A DNA stretch of 64,000 nt from Zoogloea sp. LCSB751 (GTDB lineage: Bacteria; Pseudomonadota; Gammaproteobacteria; Burkholderiales; Rhodocyclaceae): positions 41,584 through 105,583 of the forward strand of contig NZ_MWUM01000020.1 of the NCBI RefSeq assembly GCF_002028455.1, given 5' to 3'. This document shows, one piece after another, positions 8,487 through 18,025 of the stretch. Within the stretch, counting starts at the first letter, position 1; every line of letters begins with the position of its first letter. The notes beneath the pieces were generated by a model. It saw only the letters and a program-made list of their open reading frames with translations. It was not told the DNA's origin and made no database searches. Made by a program: the position numbers and the translations under genes.

Positions 8487-9503
8487 ATGCTTAAGGCGAT
8501 CAATAAACTCGGCAAAGGCGCACGGGCGATCACCTCGGTGGGAACCTCGTCGCTGCCGGTGGCGATCATCGGCGGGTTGCTTTACGCGGCCTTTTTCGTG
8601 AAGGCCGAACCGAGCGCGGGTGAATTGAAGGCCCGCCCGCTGGAGCGTCGCGATGCCTTCTACGGGGTGGTGGCCCCCGGCGGGGCGACCCTGTGGGCGG
8701 CCGGTTCCAACGGCAAGATCGTGCGCAGCGAGGACGGCGGCCAGACCTGGGGCGTGCAGGACAGCCCGGTGGCGACCCACCTGCAGTCGATCTCCGCGTG
8801 GGATGCGCAGCGTGCGGTGGCGGTCGGCAACCGCGGCCTGGTGGTGGTGACGGAGGACGGCGGCAAGACCTGGAAGGAGGTCAAGGTGCCCCACTCGGAA
8901 GTCGCCAACAAGCTGCTGCAGGTGCACACCTATGCCGACGGTGTGGCGTGGGCGGTCGGCGAGCTGGGGGCGGTGCTGAAGAGCGCCGATTACGGCGCCA
9001 CCTGGACCCGCGCGCTGGACGAGAAGGACCAGGCCTGGAACGACATCGCCTTCGTCGGCCAGGCGGGCTGGCTGGTCGGCGAGTTCGGCCAGATCCTGCG
9101 CAGCACCGATGGCGGGCAAAGCTGGGCGGCGGTGCCGAGCCCGGTCAAGACCAGCCTGATGTCGGTGAGCTTCCGCGACGCCTTGCACGGTGTGGCGGTG
9201 GGGCTGGCCGGCACGGTACTGGTCACGAGCGACGGCGGTGCGAGCTGGAAGGATGTGCCGCCGCCGACCCGCGAGCACCTCAACTGCGTGATCTGGGACG
9301 GCGCCGGCTGGGTTGCCGTCGGCGACAAGGGTATCCGCGTGAGTGCCGGCCCCGAGGCCGACACCTGGAAGGCCAGCCGCATCTCCGACCAGGATCTGTC
9401 CTGGCACACCCAGATCGTCAAGACCGCCGACGACTACGTGCTGGCCGGCGCCAACCTGGCGCTGCTGCACCAGGACGGGCTGCGCATCCTCGGCCGCGAC
9501 TGA
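8487..9503 (+). CDS. YCF48/BNR-repeat beta-propeller protein, membrane-anchored
   Basis: A 338-residue protein with one N-terminal hydrophobic segment (SLPVAIIGGLLYAAFFV) followed by repeated propeller blades. At least five repeats of the type S.DGG.TW are visible (SEDGGQTW, TEDGGKTW, SADYGATW, STDGGQSW, TSDGGASW). YCF48-like propellers are assembly or scaffold factors. The start at 8487 puts the membrane segment near the N-terminus; an in-frame ATG at 8412 is possible. The gene is first of four (propeller, RND permease, DUF1302, DUF1329) that commonly occur together in proteobacteria degrading hydrophobic compounds. It probably sits in the periplasm anchored to the inner membrane and supports the permease or the outer-membrane partners. 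Role inferred from context. Confidence 0.8.
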   Translation: MLKAINKLGKGARAITSVGTSSLPVAIIGGLLYAAFFVKAEPSAGELKARPLERRDAFYGVVAPGGATLWAAGSNGKIVRSEDGGQTWGVQDSPVATHLQSISAWDAQRAVAVGNRGLVVVTEDGGKTWKEVKVPHSEVANKLLQVHTYADGVAWAVGELGAVLKSADYGATWTRALDEKDQAWNDIAFVGQAGWLVGEFGQILRSTDGGQSWAAVPSPVKTSLMSVSFRDALHGVAVGLAGTVLVTSDGGASWKDVPPPTREHLNCVIWDGAGWVAVGDKGIRVSAGPEADTWKASRISDQDLSWHTQIVKTADDYVLAGANLALLHQDGLRILGRD

Positions 9504-9551
9504 CAGGTGCCCCCACGGCCGGGCTTTGCCCAGCCTGCCCCCCGAGGGGGA

Positions 9552-9584
9552 CAAGAAAACTTGGGGTGGCCCGGCGTTTTCTTG
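9552..9584. repeat. Intergenic inverted repeat
   Basis: Perfect nine-base arms (CAAGAAAAC at 9552-9560 and GTTTTCTTG at 9576-9584) flank a 15-base GC-rich spacer between the propeller and permease genes. It may be a partial terminator setting different levels within the operon. Confidence 0.45.
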
Positions 9585-9616
9585 AGTGCCCTCCAATTTC
9601 AGACAAGGAAACAGGA

Positions 9617-12001
9617 ATGAAAAACGCGACGTTCAGGGCGCTGGCGCGCCTGATCGATCTGGTCCTGCAGTACCGGGTGATGGTGGTGTCGGCCATCGTC
9701 GGCTTCACTTGCGTGATGGGTTATCTGGCCGCGCAGATCGAGGTGAAGACGGTCTTCAGCGACCTGCTGCCCCGCAACCATCCCTACGTGGAGGTGAACA
9801 ACCGCTTCAAGCAGACCTTCGGCGGCTCCAACATGGTCAGCATCATGCTGGAGGTGGAGCAGGGTGATGTGTTCAACATGACGGTGCTGAAGAAGGTTCA
9901 GCAGATCACCCAGGCGCTGCAGAAAGTGGAGGGCGTCGATACCTACCAGATCGCCTCCCTCGCTTCGAAGAAGATGAAGGAGGTCCGCGCCTCCACCGAG
10001 GGCATCGAGTCGCGGCCGCTGATGTGGCCCGGCCTGCCGAAGGACGCCGGGGAGATCGCCACGCTGCGCGAGGCGGTGCTCAACAACCCGCTGGTGTACG
10101 GGCCCTACGTGTCCATCGACATGCGCGCCACGCTAATCACTGCCGATTTCATCGACGGCGCGGTGGACTACGTGAAGGCCTACAAGCAGATCGAGGAGAT
10201 CGCCGACGCGGCGCGCGGCGACGGGGTGCTGGTGCGGGTGGTCGGCGAGCCGATCTTGTACGGCCTCGTCAATCACTACCTGGGCGAGACGCTGCAGATC
10301 TTCATGGTCACGGTCGGCGCGCTGGTGGTGCTACTGCTGCTCATCACGCGCACCTGGCACGGCACCCTGCTGCCGCTGATCACCGGCCTGGTCAGCGCGA
10401 TCTGGGCCCTGGGGGCGGCCAAGCTGATGCACTTCCACCTGGATCCGCTGGTCATCGTGGTGGCCTTCCTGATCACCGCCCAGGCCATCTCCAACTCGGT
10501 GCAGCTGGTGTCGCGCTTCGACGATGAAGTCGCGGCCGGTGCCACCTCGGCGGGTGCGGCAGCGCGGGCGGCGCTGCTCAACCTGTTCAAGCCCGGCATG
10601 CTGGCCATCGTCGCCGACGCCGGCTGCGTGCTGGTGGTGGCGCTGACGCCGATCCCGATGCTGGAGAAGATCTCCTACATCGGCACGGTGTGGATCCTGT
10701 CGATCATGCTCAGCGCGATGGTGCTGACGCCGGTGCTGCTGTCCTGGTGCGGCGTGCGCAAGCGCTACGCCCATCCGGTCAACGTCTATCCGCTGCTGCA
10801 GAGGATCCTCGGCCTGTGCGCGGCCGTGGTGACCTCGAAGCTGCGTTTCGCGGTGGTGATCGGCGCGACAGTGGCCTTCGCGGTGTCCGGCCTGTACGCC
10901 TTCAAGCTGAAGGTCGGCGATGCCAATCCGGGCTCGCCGATCCTGTGGCCGGATTCCACCTACAACAAGGATGCGACGGCGATCAACCAGAAATTCCAGG
11001 GTTCCGACCGCATGTTCGTGGTGGTGCAGGGCAAGAAGGAGGGCGCGCTGAAGGAGCCGAGTGTGCTGGAAGGTATGGAGCGCTTCCAGAAATACATGGA
11101 GGCCCAGCCCGAGGTCGGCGGCAGCATCTCGCTGGCCGACATCCTGCCGGCGGTGAAGCGGGTGGTGCGCGAGGGCAATGCCCGCTACCAGGAGCTCGGC
11201 GGCAGCGCCGACGAGAACGGCGAGCTGGTGTACATGTTCGTCTCCGGTGCCGACCCCGGCGACATGGACCGCTTTGCCGACCCGCAGGCCAAGAACGGCG
11301 CGGTGACCCTGTTCTTCCGCGACCACCAGGGCGAGACGATCCGCACGGCGATTGCCCGCGTGAAGGAATATGTGGCGGCCCACAAGCTGGAGGATGCGGA
11401 GTTCCTGCTCGCCGGCGGCCTGGTCGGGGTGCTGGCGGCGGTCAATGAGGTGATCCTCGCCGGGCAGATCGAATCCATCGCTTTTGCCCTGCTGGTGCTG
11501 GTGGCGTGCTGCATGTTCACCTATCGCTCCACGGTGGCCGGCATGTTCTTCATGGTGCCGGTGCTGCTGTCCAACACGCTGACCTTCAGCTACATGGCCT
11601 GGAAGGGCATCGGCATGAACATCAACACCCTGCCGGTGGTGGCGCTGGGCATCGGCCTCGGCGTCGATTACAGCTTCTACATCGTCGATGGCATCCGCGA
11701 GGAATTGCACCACCACAAGGATGTGGGCCGCGCCATCGTCAAATCCATCTCCACCTCCGGCAAGGGCGTGCTGATCACCGCGCTGACCCTGGTCACCAGC
11801 GTCGTGCTGTGGAGTTTCTCGTCCCTGCGCCTGCAGGCCGACATGGGCGTGCTGATCGCCATCTGGCTGTTCATCTCGGCGGCCTCGGCGCTGTTCCTGA
11901 TGCCGGCGATGGTCTATGTCTTCCGGCCGGAGTTCATCGTCGGCTCCAAGCGCCATCCCATCGAGCAGGCCGTCGCGGCCGAGCCGATCCAGGCCACCTG
12001 A
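9617..12001 (+). CDS. RND superfamily (MMPL-type) exporter permease
   Basis: A 794-residue inner-membrane permease of the RND superfamily. It has the two-fold RND layout: TM1 near residue 20-40, a large periplasmic domain, a block of TM segments (residues about 220-400), a second TM (about 410-430), a second periplasmic domain, and a last block from about 610 to 770. The ATG at 9617 follows an AGGAA sequence closely. Proton-relay style residues sit in the central helices (GIGLGVDYSFYIVDG). MMPL/HpnN-like members move lipids, hopanoids or steroids rather than drugs. Its neighbours DUF1302 and DUF1329 are exported and likely form the outer-membrane side of the same pathway. Substrate unknown. 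Confidence 0.88.
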   Translation: MKNATFRALARLIDLVLQYRVMVVSAIVGFTCVMGYLAAQIEVKTVFSDLLPRNHPYVEVNNRFKQTFGGSNMVSIMLEVEQGDVFNMTVLKKVQQITQALQKVEGVDTYQIASLASKKMKEVRASTEGIESRPLMWPGLPKDAGEIATLREAVLNNPLVYGPYVSIDMRATLITADFIDGAVDYVKAYKQIEEIADAARGDGVLVRVVGEPILYGLVNHYLGETLQIFMVTVGALVVLLLLITRTWHGTLLPLITGLVSAIWALGAAKLMHFHLDPLVIVVAFLITAQAISNSVQLVSRFDDEVAAGATSAGAAARAALLNLFKPGMLAIVADAGCVLVVALTPIPMLEKISYIGTVWILSIMLSAMVLTPVLLSWCGVRKRYAHPVNVYPLLQRILGLCAAVVTSKLRFAVVIGATVAFAVSGLYAFKLKVGDANPGSPILWPDSTYNKDATAINQKFQGSDRMFVVVQGKKEGALKEPSVLEGMERFQKYMEAQPEVGGSISLADILPAVKRVVREGNARYQELGGSADENGELVYMFVSGADPGDMDRFADPQAKNGAVTLFFRDHQGETIRTAIARVKEYVAAHKLEDAEFLLAGGLVGVLAAVNEVILAGQIESIAFALLVLVACCMFTYRSTVAGMFFMVPVLLSNTLTFSYMAWKGIGMNINTLPVVALGIGLGVDYSFYIVDGIREELHHHKDVGRAIVKSISTSGKGVLITALTLVTSVVLWSFSSLRLQADMGVLIAIWLFISAASALFLMPAMVYVFRPEFIVGSKRHPIEQAVAAEPIQAT

Positions 12002-12025
12002 TTTTCCTGTCGTACCCGTCTCCAT

Positions 12026-12050
12026 CCCCCGGCGCAGCCGCGCCAGGGGG
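12026..12050. repeat. Intergenic hairpin between permease and DUF1302 genes
   Basis: A GC-rich stem (CCCCCGGCGC with GCGCCAGGGGG) with a four-base loop. No T-tract follows, so it more likely modulates mRNA processing than ends transcription. Confidence 0.4.
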
Positions 12051-12092
12051 CGGGGCAAGTCTTGTCCACAACAACAGAAGCGGAGGTGACAC

Positions 12093-13640
12093 ATGAAGGC
12101 AAACAGAAGGCTGGCGCTCGCCGTCAGCGCGGCCCTCGGCCTGAGCGCGGCGTATCTGCCGGCCCATGCCGAGGACGCGGCGGCCGATCAGGACGGCAAC
12201 TATTTCCATATCGGCGGCTATGTGCGCGGCTGGGCGGCGTTCAACCTGCAGGACATCCCCGAAACCCGGGGCAACGACAAGGGCAAGCTGTCGATGCTGC
12301 GTGGCTCGATATTGCTCGATGCGGATGCCGCCACCGGGCCGATCAAGTGGAAGGCCGTGGCCCGCGTGGACCGGGAGGCGATGACGCCCTACCTGCGCGA
12401 CCTGGAGGATCTGCGCAAGATCACCGGGACCACCGGTGGCGACCATTCGAGCATCCTCGACAATTACAACACCGGCGACCTGCGCGAGTTCTGGGGCGAG
12501 TTCAAGGCCGGTGACCGGGCCACCTTCCGCATCGGCAAGCAGCAGATCGTGTGGGGCGAGTCGGACTTCTTCCACGCGATGGATGTGGTCCATGGCTACG
12601 ACCTGAGCTGGCGCCTGTTCTTCGAAGGGGAGAACGAGGAGTGGCGCAAGCCCCTGTGGCTGGCGAGCGTGAAGCTCGACGTGCCGGAGGCTGCCGGCCA
12701 GATCCACGCCTATGTGCGGCCGGGCCTGGATCGCTGCAAGGACATCGGCAACACCTACGATATCCGCGGCGGACGCTGGTTCTTCCAGCCCTACCGGGGC
12801 TTCGACCTGTCGGCGGTGACCACCAACGACTGCAAGCACCCGGAAGGCAACAAGGATGACTGGACTGGCGGCATCCGCTGGTCGGGCGAGGCGGGTTCCC
12901 TCAACTACTCGCTGGCCTACGTGAAGACCTTTGCCGCCGACCCGGTGGCCAACTCGGTGTATGCGCCGTGGAAGAAAGTGGCGGCCGGCCCGCTGTTCGA
13001 TCTGATCCATCCCAAGATCGACGTCTTCGGCGCCACCGTCAGCGGCTATTCCGCCACCTTCGACACCGTCTTCAGCGCAGAAATCGCCTACACCAAGGAC
13101 CAGCCTTATAACGTCGGGACCGGCGGGCTCACCAATCCGACCCTCGGCGCGGCGGCCGGCCTCGGCTTTGGCGGCATCAAGCTGAAGGACACGGTGACGA
13201 CGATGCTGCGGGCCGACAAGAACCTGCACTTCGAGGATCTGCTCGGCACCAACCGGCCGTCCTTCTCGTCGGTGCAGATCTTCGATACCTGGATCCGCGA
13301 CCACAAGTCCTCGGAAGATCTGGTCCGTCTGTTTGCCTATGGCGCGCCGCTCACCGAGCACAACACCATCCTGACGGCGTTCACGGTGCTCAACTACAAG
13401 GGCGACACCATCAACCCGGGCATCGCGGTCGGTGTGGACGTCAGTCACGGCGGCGGCTTCGTGATTCCCAGCATCGATCTGGTCCTCGGCGACAAATGGC
13501 GTGCCAAGGCCGAGGCCGACATCTTCTGGACGTCCGGCCACACCAGCAAGGCCTTGTTCGACCCCAATCCCGGCGTACAGCTGTTCGGCTACTTCGCCAA
13601 CAACAGCCAGCTCACCTTCCGTTTGACCCGTCAGTTCTAA
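12093..13640 (+). CDS. DUF1302 family outer-membrane protein
   Basis: A 515-residue exported protein. It starts after GGAGGTG with a clear signal peptide ending AYLPAHA (residue about 25). The rest is rich in alternating aromatic/polar strands and ends with a phenylalanine (LTFRLTRQF), as expected of an outer-membrane beta-barrel. DUF1302 proteins are of unknown function but nearly always pair with DUF1329, an RND permease and often a YCF48-like protein, as here. The likely job is passage or binding of a hydrophobic compound at the outer membrane. The family name is recalled from sequence character and context. Confidence 0.78.
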   Translation: MKANRRLALAVSAALGLSAAYLPAHAEDAAADQDGNYFHIGGYVRGWAAFNLQDIPETRGNDKGKLSMLRGSILLDADAATGPIKWKAVARVDREAMTPYLRDLEDLRKITGTTGGDHSSILDNYNTGDLREFWGEFKAGDRATFRIGKQQIVWGESDFFHAMDVVHGYDLSWRLFFEGENEEWRKPLWLASVKLDVPEAAGQIHAYVRPGLDRCKDIGNTYDIRGGRWFFQPYRGFDLSAVTTNDCKHPEGNKDDWTGGIRWSGEAGSLNYSLAYVKTFAADPVANSVYAPWKKVAAGPLFDLIHPKIDVFGATVSGYSATFDTVFSAEIAYTKDQPYNVGTGGLTNPTLGAAAGLGFGGIKLKDTVTTMLRADKNLHFEDLLGTNRPSFSSVQIFDTWIRDHKSSEDLVRLFAYGAPLTEHNTILTAFTVLNYKGDTINPGIAVGVDVSHGGGFVIPSIDLVLGDKWRAKAEADIFWTSGHTSKALFDPNPGVQLFGYFANNSQLTFRLTRQF

Positions 13641-13662
13641 GTTCCACAGAGGAGACAAAACG

Positions 13663-14973
13663 ATGAACGCAACAACAAAAGTGAATCCGGCCCGCCGCAA
13701 GTTCGCCTGTCAGGCCCTGGCCATCGGCCTCGGCGCCAGCTTCGTCGGCCTTGCCCAGGCCGGCGAGCTGCAGGCTGGCTTCGTCATCACCAAGGACAAT
13801 TACGACAAGATCAAGAACGACACCTTCGAAGGCAAGACCATCGCCAGCATGGTGCCGGACAAGCTCGAAACGATGATCAAGAAGCATGGCCTGACCATCA
13901 AGCTGGCCAACTCGAAGAAGATCGAGATGGACCCGAAGTACGTCAGCGCCACCAAGGACAACGTGAAGAACGTCAAGTTCGACCCGGCCACCCGCACCAT
14001 GAGCGGCTGGAAGTCGGGCATGCCCTTCCCGCCGGAAACCATCAAGCTCGACGATCCGACCGCTGGCGACAAGGTGATCTGGAACCTGCGTGCCGCCACC
14101 TACGGCGCAACGATGGACCTGCGCGACATCTCTTTCGTGTTCATCAGCGGCGCCACCGGCGTCGAGCGCGTGCAGCGCTGGCAGTCCCGCCGCTACTACA
14201 TGGAAGGCCGCCTGGACGGCGGACCGGTGAGCGAGGGCGATGGCAGCATCGCCCAGAAGACCTACCTGTTCGCCACCAGCCCGCAGGACATCCGCGGCCT
14301 CGGTACCTTCTCGATCCGCTACAACGACCCGACCTCCGCTAAGCCCGACGACACCTGGGCCTACCTGAAGTCAGTGCGGCGTACCCGTCGCCTGTCCGGC
14401 GGGGCGTGGATGGACCCGATCGGCGGCACTGACCAACTCTACGACGACTGGGACATCTGGGATGCCTTCCCGACCAAGTACCGCGCCAACAAGCTGGTCG
14501 ACAAGCGCTGGGTGCTGGCCGTCGCCCACAGCCCGCTGGTCAGCGTGGACGCCAAGAAGCGCGACACGCCGGAGGAGTTTCCGTCCGTCGGTCTGACCGA
14601 GGCACCGTACTACTTCCCGGCCAAGCACATCGAGTGGGAGCCCCGTGAGGTGTACGTGGTGGAAGGCACACCGCCGCCGGAGCATCCCTACAGCAAGAAG
14701 GTGGTCTACATGGAGGTGAACTTCCCGCGCCCCTATCTGGGCGAGATGTATGACCAGAAGGGCGAGTTCTGGAAGTTCATGATCTTCCAGAATCGCCCGG
14801 ACATTGGCGACGACGGCTACAAGGCGGTGATGCCGGTGGTTGGCCACGTCATCGACGTGAAGCGCAACCACTCCACAACCTGGTCTTCCAACATGAAGGC
14901 CAACCCGAAGGGCGTGAAGGAGAACGACGTCTCCCTCAGCAAGCTCGAGGAAGTGGCGACCGGCGGCAAGTAA
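13663..14973 (+). CDS. DUF1329 family periplasmic/outer-membrane protein
   Basis: A 436-residue exported protein that follows the DUF1302 gene by 22 bases with an AGAGGAG site. The N-terminus (ARRKFACQALAIGLGASFVGLAQA) is a signal peptide; the paired arginines before a hydrophobic stretch leave a Tat route open, though the motif is not canonical. The body includes GVERVQRWQSRRYYMEGRL and LKSVRRTRRLSGGAW, features of DUF1329, whose fold is related to the LolA/LolB lipoprotein carriers. It would shuttle a lipid-like cargo between the RND permease and the outer membrane. Last gene of the cluster, followed by a strong terminator. Confidence 0.8.
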   Translation: MNATTKVNPARRKFACQALAIGLGASFVGLAQAGELQAGFVITKDNYDKIKNDTFEGKTIASMVPDKLETMIKKHGLTIKLANSKKIEMDPKYVSATKDNVKNVKFDPATRTMSGWKSGMPFPPETIKLDDPTAGDKVIWNLRAATYGATMDLRDISFVFISGATGVERVQRWQSRRYYMEGRLDGGPVSEGDGSIAQKTYLFATSPQDIRGLGTFSIRYNDPTSAKPDDTWAYLKSVRRTRRLSGGAWMDPIGGTDQLYDDWDIWDAFPTKYRANKLVDKRWVLAVAHSPLVSVDAKKRDTPEEFPSVGLTEAPYYFPAKHIEWEPREVYVVEGTPPPEHPYSKKVVYMEVNFPRPYLGEMYDQKGEFWKFMIFQNRPDIGDDGYKAVMPVVGHVIDVKRNHSTTWSSNMKANPKGVKENDVSLSKLEEVATGGK

Positions 14974-14992
14974 GCCGCGAAAGTCCCCGGAT

Positions 14993-15041
14993 CGCCCCCG
15001 CGGAATCGGCCCAACTGGCCGCTTCGCGGGGGCGTTTTTTT
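14993..15041 (+). terminator. Rho-independent terminator after the DUF1329 gene
   Basis: Stem CGCCCCCGCGGAA / TTCGCGGGGGCG (14993-15005 with 15023-15034) followed by seven T residues. Confidence 0.9.
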
Positions 15042-15060
15042 GCGCACCGCAAAATAAAAT

Positions 15061-15089
15061 TTGACGTACCGCGATAACTTGTCTATTAT
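15061..15089 (+). promoter_or_regulatory. Sigma-70 promoter of the initiator tRNA gene
   Basis: TTGACG (15061-15066) and TATTAT (15084-15089) are separated by 17 bases; transcription would start near 15096, just before the tRNA. Confidence 0.8.
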
Positions 15090-15103
15090 TCGCCCTCTCC
15101 AGA

Positions 15104-15180
<77 letters not shown>

Positions 15181-15192
15181 GTTTCAAGCGTC

Positions 15193-15226
15193 AAGGCCCA
15201 ATCACTCAGGTGGTTGGGCCTTTTTG
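15193..15226 (+). terminator. Terminator of the tRNA-fMet transcript
   Basis: Thirteen-base arms (15193-15205 and 15210-15222, AAGGCCCAATCAC type) with a four-base loop, running into a T-tract. Confidence 0.88.
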
Positions 15227-15444
15227 CTTTGCAGGGAAGAAAACGCGGGGGTGTCCGCATTGGGCGCAAAACGTGCCCGCCTCGTGCCCATGCAAAATCC
15301 ATCCGTTTGCGCAGGATGTGGCGCGTGATGCGGGCGCCACCTGACGTACGCCGGACAAGTGATCCTTCCTCCAGCCCCCGGAGTGCAGCCGGCGTTCCCC
15401 CGCTGCGTAGTCACAAGAGGGGCAGCCCGGCCCCTCAGCTGCGC

Positions 15445-15630
15445 TTACACGCGTACAGGGTCATCGGGTTCGAAATCATCCGGAGTTTTTCCATCGGCAA
15501 GCCAGGTCACCATGACGGCCTGGGTGGCCGAGGATTTCACAAAGAACTCCTGGCTCAGCGCGTCGTAGAAGCGAGTGCCGACCTCAATGTCCGCAAATTT
15601 CATTCGTTCGGTGGGGAGAGGCTGGTTCAT
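15445..15630 (-). CDS. Small hypothetical protein
   Basis: A 61-residue frame. Composition is protein-like (MKFADIEVGTRFYDALSQEF, then VKSSATQAVMVTWLADGKTP) and similar short genes occur in betaproteobacteria, but I recognise no family. The start may be the internal methionine at residue 10. No convincing ribosome binding site is visible for either. Isolated on the minus strand between the tRNA and the MHS transporter. Confidence 0.45.
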   Translation of the reverse strand: MNQPLPTERMKFADIEVGTRFYDALSQEFFVKSSATQAVMVTWLADGKTPDDFEPDDPVRV

Positions 15631-16120
15631 CGCGACAAGTCCAAAAGCTAAGTATCCGGCAACGCGCCGACGAGGCGTCTTACTTACCGCAGAATCAAAG
15701 GGGCCGCATCATACCGGTGAATTTCGCGCGCGGAAACAGCAACGGACTCTTGGGATCTTGGCCTTAGGGGGCACACGGTGTGTAGTGACGGGCTCTGCAC
15801 AAGGTCCGGATGGCTGCAGTCGGGCAGGTCGAATGGGTGCGGCAGGCCCTGGCTGCCAGCCGTCGGATGCTGGAGTGGGTCGGCTGAGGCTTATTGCATT
15901 GCAGCACTGCAAGGCCGGTGCAAGGAGAGGAGGAGGCCTTGCCAAGCCTTCACAACGTGCGCGATTGTCGAACAACCTGTGGCGCTAATCGCGCATAGCA
16001 CGTATTCGAGCAGTTAATTCGGGCATCGCTATCGTTAATCTAGCCCCACTTCTGAAGCCACCGCGGTGGCACTTTTTCAGTTCCGAATTGCTTCAACACA
16101 CAAAAAAATCGGAGACAACC
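15631..16120. other. Intergenic region with no recognisable gene
   Basis: About 490 bases upstream of the MHS transporter. Frames are short and codon use does not look coding. It should hold the transporter promoter; no specific operator was recognised. Confidence 0.5.
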
Positions 16121-17548
16121 ATGCGTAGTCCTGTCGAACACAAGCAACATGGGACCCAGCAGACCAAGAAGGCCACCGCCAGTGGCTGGATCGGTTCCGT
16201 GCTGGAGTATTACGACTTCTTCATCTATGCGACCGCCGCGTCGCTGATCTTCCCGCAGGTCTTCTTCCCCCAGGGCGATCCCCAGATCGCCATCGTCGCC
16301 TCCCTCGCCACCTACGGCGTCGGCTACGTGGCCCGTCCCATCGGCGCTTTCGTCCTCGGCCACTGGGGCGACACCCACGGCCGCAAGCAGGTGCTGCTGA
16401 TCTGCATGTTCCTGATGGGTATCTCCACCATGGCCGTCGGCCTGCTACCGACCTATGACCAGGTTGGCCTGCTGGCCCCCACGCTGCTGGTGCTCCTGCG
16501 CCTGGTCCAGGGCTTCGCGGTGGCCGGTGAGATCTCCGGCGCCAGCTCGATGATCCTCGAACACGCGCCCTTCGGCCGTCGCGGCTTCTACGCCAGCTTC
16601 ACGCTGCAAGGCGTGCAGGCCGGCCAGATCCTCGCCGCCGCCGTGTTCCTGCCGCTGGCCTACTTCATGCCGACCGAAGCCTTCAACAGCTGGGGCTGGC
16701 GCATTCCCTTCCTGATGAGCTTCGTCGTCATCATCGCCGGCTACATCATCCGCCGCGAAGTGGACGAGACCCCGGCCTTCGCCCAGGAAACCAAGAAGGG
16801 CGAGATTCCGAAGGCGCCGGTCATCCAGGCCATCCGCGAGAACTGGCGCGACATGCTGCGCGTGATGTGCGCCTCCCTGATGAACGTCATCCCGGTTGTC
16901 GCCACCATCTTCGGTGCCGCTTACGCGGTGCAGCCCGGCTACGGCATCGGCTTCAGCAAGGACGTCTATCTGTGGATCCCGGTGCTCGGCAACTGCCTGG
17001 CCGTGCTGGTCATCCCCATCGTCGGCAACCTGTCCGACAAGATCGGCCGCCGTCCGCTGATCATCGGCGGCTCCCTCGGCGCCGGCCTCCTGTCCTTCGG
17101 CTACCTGTACGCCATCAGCATTCACAGCGTGCCGCTCGCCATCGTCATGTCGCTGCTGATGTGGGGCCTAGTCTATCAAGGCTACAACGCGATCTTCCCG
17201 AGCTTCTACCCGGAAATGTTCCCGACCCGCACCCGCGTCTCGGCGATGGCCATCTCCCAGAACCTCGGCACCATGGTTACCGCCATGCTGCCCGCCGTGT
17301 TCGCCACAGTGGCGCCCCCGGGCTCCAGCAACATCCCGGTGACCGTCGGCTCCATCACCCTCGGTGTCACCGTCATCGCCGCCATTGCCGTGTGGACTGC
17401 CCGCGAAACCTCCCGGGTGCGCATGCACGACCTGGGCAACCGCGACGCCAGCCCGGTGCCGCACGACGAGTACAACGCGCTGCGCGAGAAGGCCTTCGCC
17501 GAAGCCCGCAAGACCTCCTGGCTTTCCGCGTTCTCCATGAAGCACTGA
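16121..17548 (+). CDS. MFS transporter, metabolite:H+ symporter (MHS) family
   Basis: A 475-residue inner-membrane protein with twelve predicted TM segments. MHS signatures are visible: GSVLEYYDFFIYATAASLIF in TM1, RPIGAFVLGHWGDTHGRK in the loop after TM2, and GYIIRREVDETPAF after TM6. This family brings in organic acids, shikimate, proline/betaine or alpha-ketoglutarate with protons. ATG at 16121 follows CGGAGAC. It stands alone with a terminator directly after; there is no adjacent catabolic gene to suggest a substrate. Confidence 0.9.
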   Translation: MRSPVEHKQHGTQQTKKATASGWIGSVLEYYDFFIYATAASLIFPQVFFPQGDPQIAIVASLATYGVGYVARPIGAFVLGHWGDTHGRKQVLLICMFLMGISTMAVGLLPTYDQVGLLAPTLLVLLRLVQGFAVAGEISGASSMILEHAPFGRRGFYASFTLQGVQAGQILAAAVFLPLAYFMPTEAFNSWGWRIPFLMSFVVIIAGYIIRREVDETPAFAQETKKGEIPKAPVIQAIRENWRDMLRVMCASLMNVIPVVATIFGAAYAVQPGYGIGFSKDVYLWIPVLGNCLAVLVIPIVGNLSDKIGRRPLIIGGSLGAGLLSFGYLYAISIHSVPLAIVMSLLMWGLVYQGYNAIFPSFYPEMFPTRTRVSAMAISQNLGTMVTAMLPAVFATVAPPGSSNIPVTVGSITLGVTVIAAIAVWTARETSRVRMHDLGNRDASPVPHDEYNALREKAFAEARKTSWLSAFSMKH

Positions 17549-17578
17549 GCCGCGCGCGAATCACCCAGGCAAGGCCGA

Positions 17579-17614
17579 AAAACGGCCACCGGACACGGTT
17601 CCGGTGGCCGTTTT
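17579..17614 (+). terminator. Terminator after the MHS transporter
   Basis: Arms AAAACGGCCACCGG (17579-17592) and CCGGTGGCCGTTTT (17601-17614) with a short loop; the right arm ends in T residues. Confidence 0.88.
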
Positions 17615-17650
17615 CAATTGGGCCGCAAGACAGCAGGAAGGAACCCAACC

Positions 17651-18025
17651 ATGAAACTATCCCGACGCCTCGGCCTCATCGTCGGCAGTGCGATCCTGGG
17701 GCTGATCGTGGTGGCCGGCGTGGCGCTGATCACACTGCGCGCCACCATGCTCGACGAACTGCGCACCGTGCTGATCCTCGCCGCCGCTGCGTCCCTGCGC
17801 GAAATCAGCGCCGGCGCCGAAGCCACCGTCGCCAAGGTGCGCGACGTGGCCAGTGCCACCGCCGAACAAAGCCAGGCCGGCACCTGCGTCGCCCAGCACG
17901 TCGAACGCATCGCCCGCATGGCCGAAGAATCCGCCGCATCGGTACGGGCGGCGGACGAAGACGTGAAGCGGCTGGAAACCCTGGCCAGCGAGCTGCGCGA
18001 ATCGGTGGCGCGGTTCAGGTTGTAA
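17651..18025 (+). pseudogene. Internally deleted methyl-accepting chemotaxis protein
   Basis: A 124-residue frame with a good ribosome binding site (AGGAAGG). Residues 1-40 look like the N-terminus of a chemoreceptor: MKLSRRLGLIVGSAILG with a single TM and the start of the periplasmic region (LRATMLDELRT). Residues from about 55 match the C-terminal end of the MCP signalling domain (ISAGAEATVAKVRDVASATA ... VAQHVERIARMAEESAAS ... LASELRESVARFRL). The ligand-binding domain, second TM, HAMP and the central hairpin tip that binds CheA/CheW are all missing, while the frame stays open. It is probably a decayed receptor, though a short membrane-anchored coiled coil could still be made. Confidence 0.7.
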
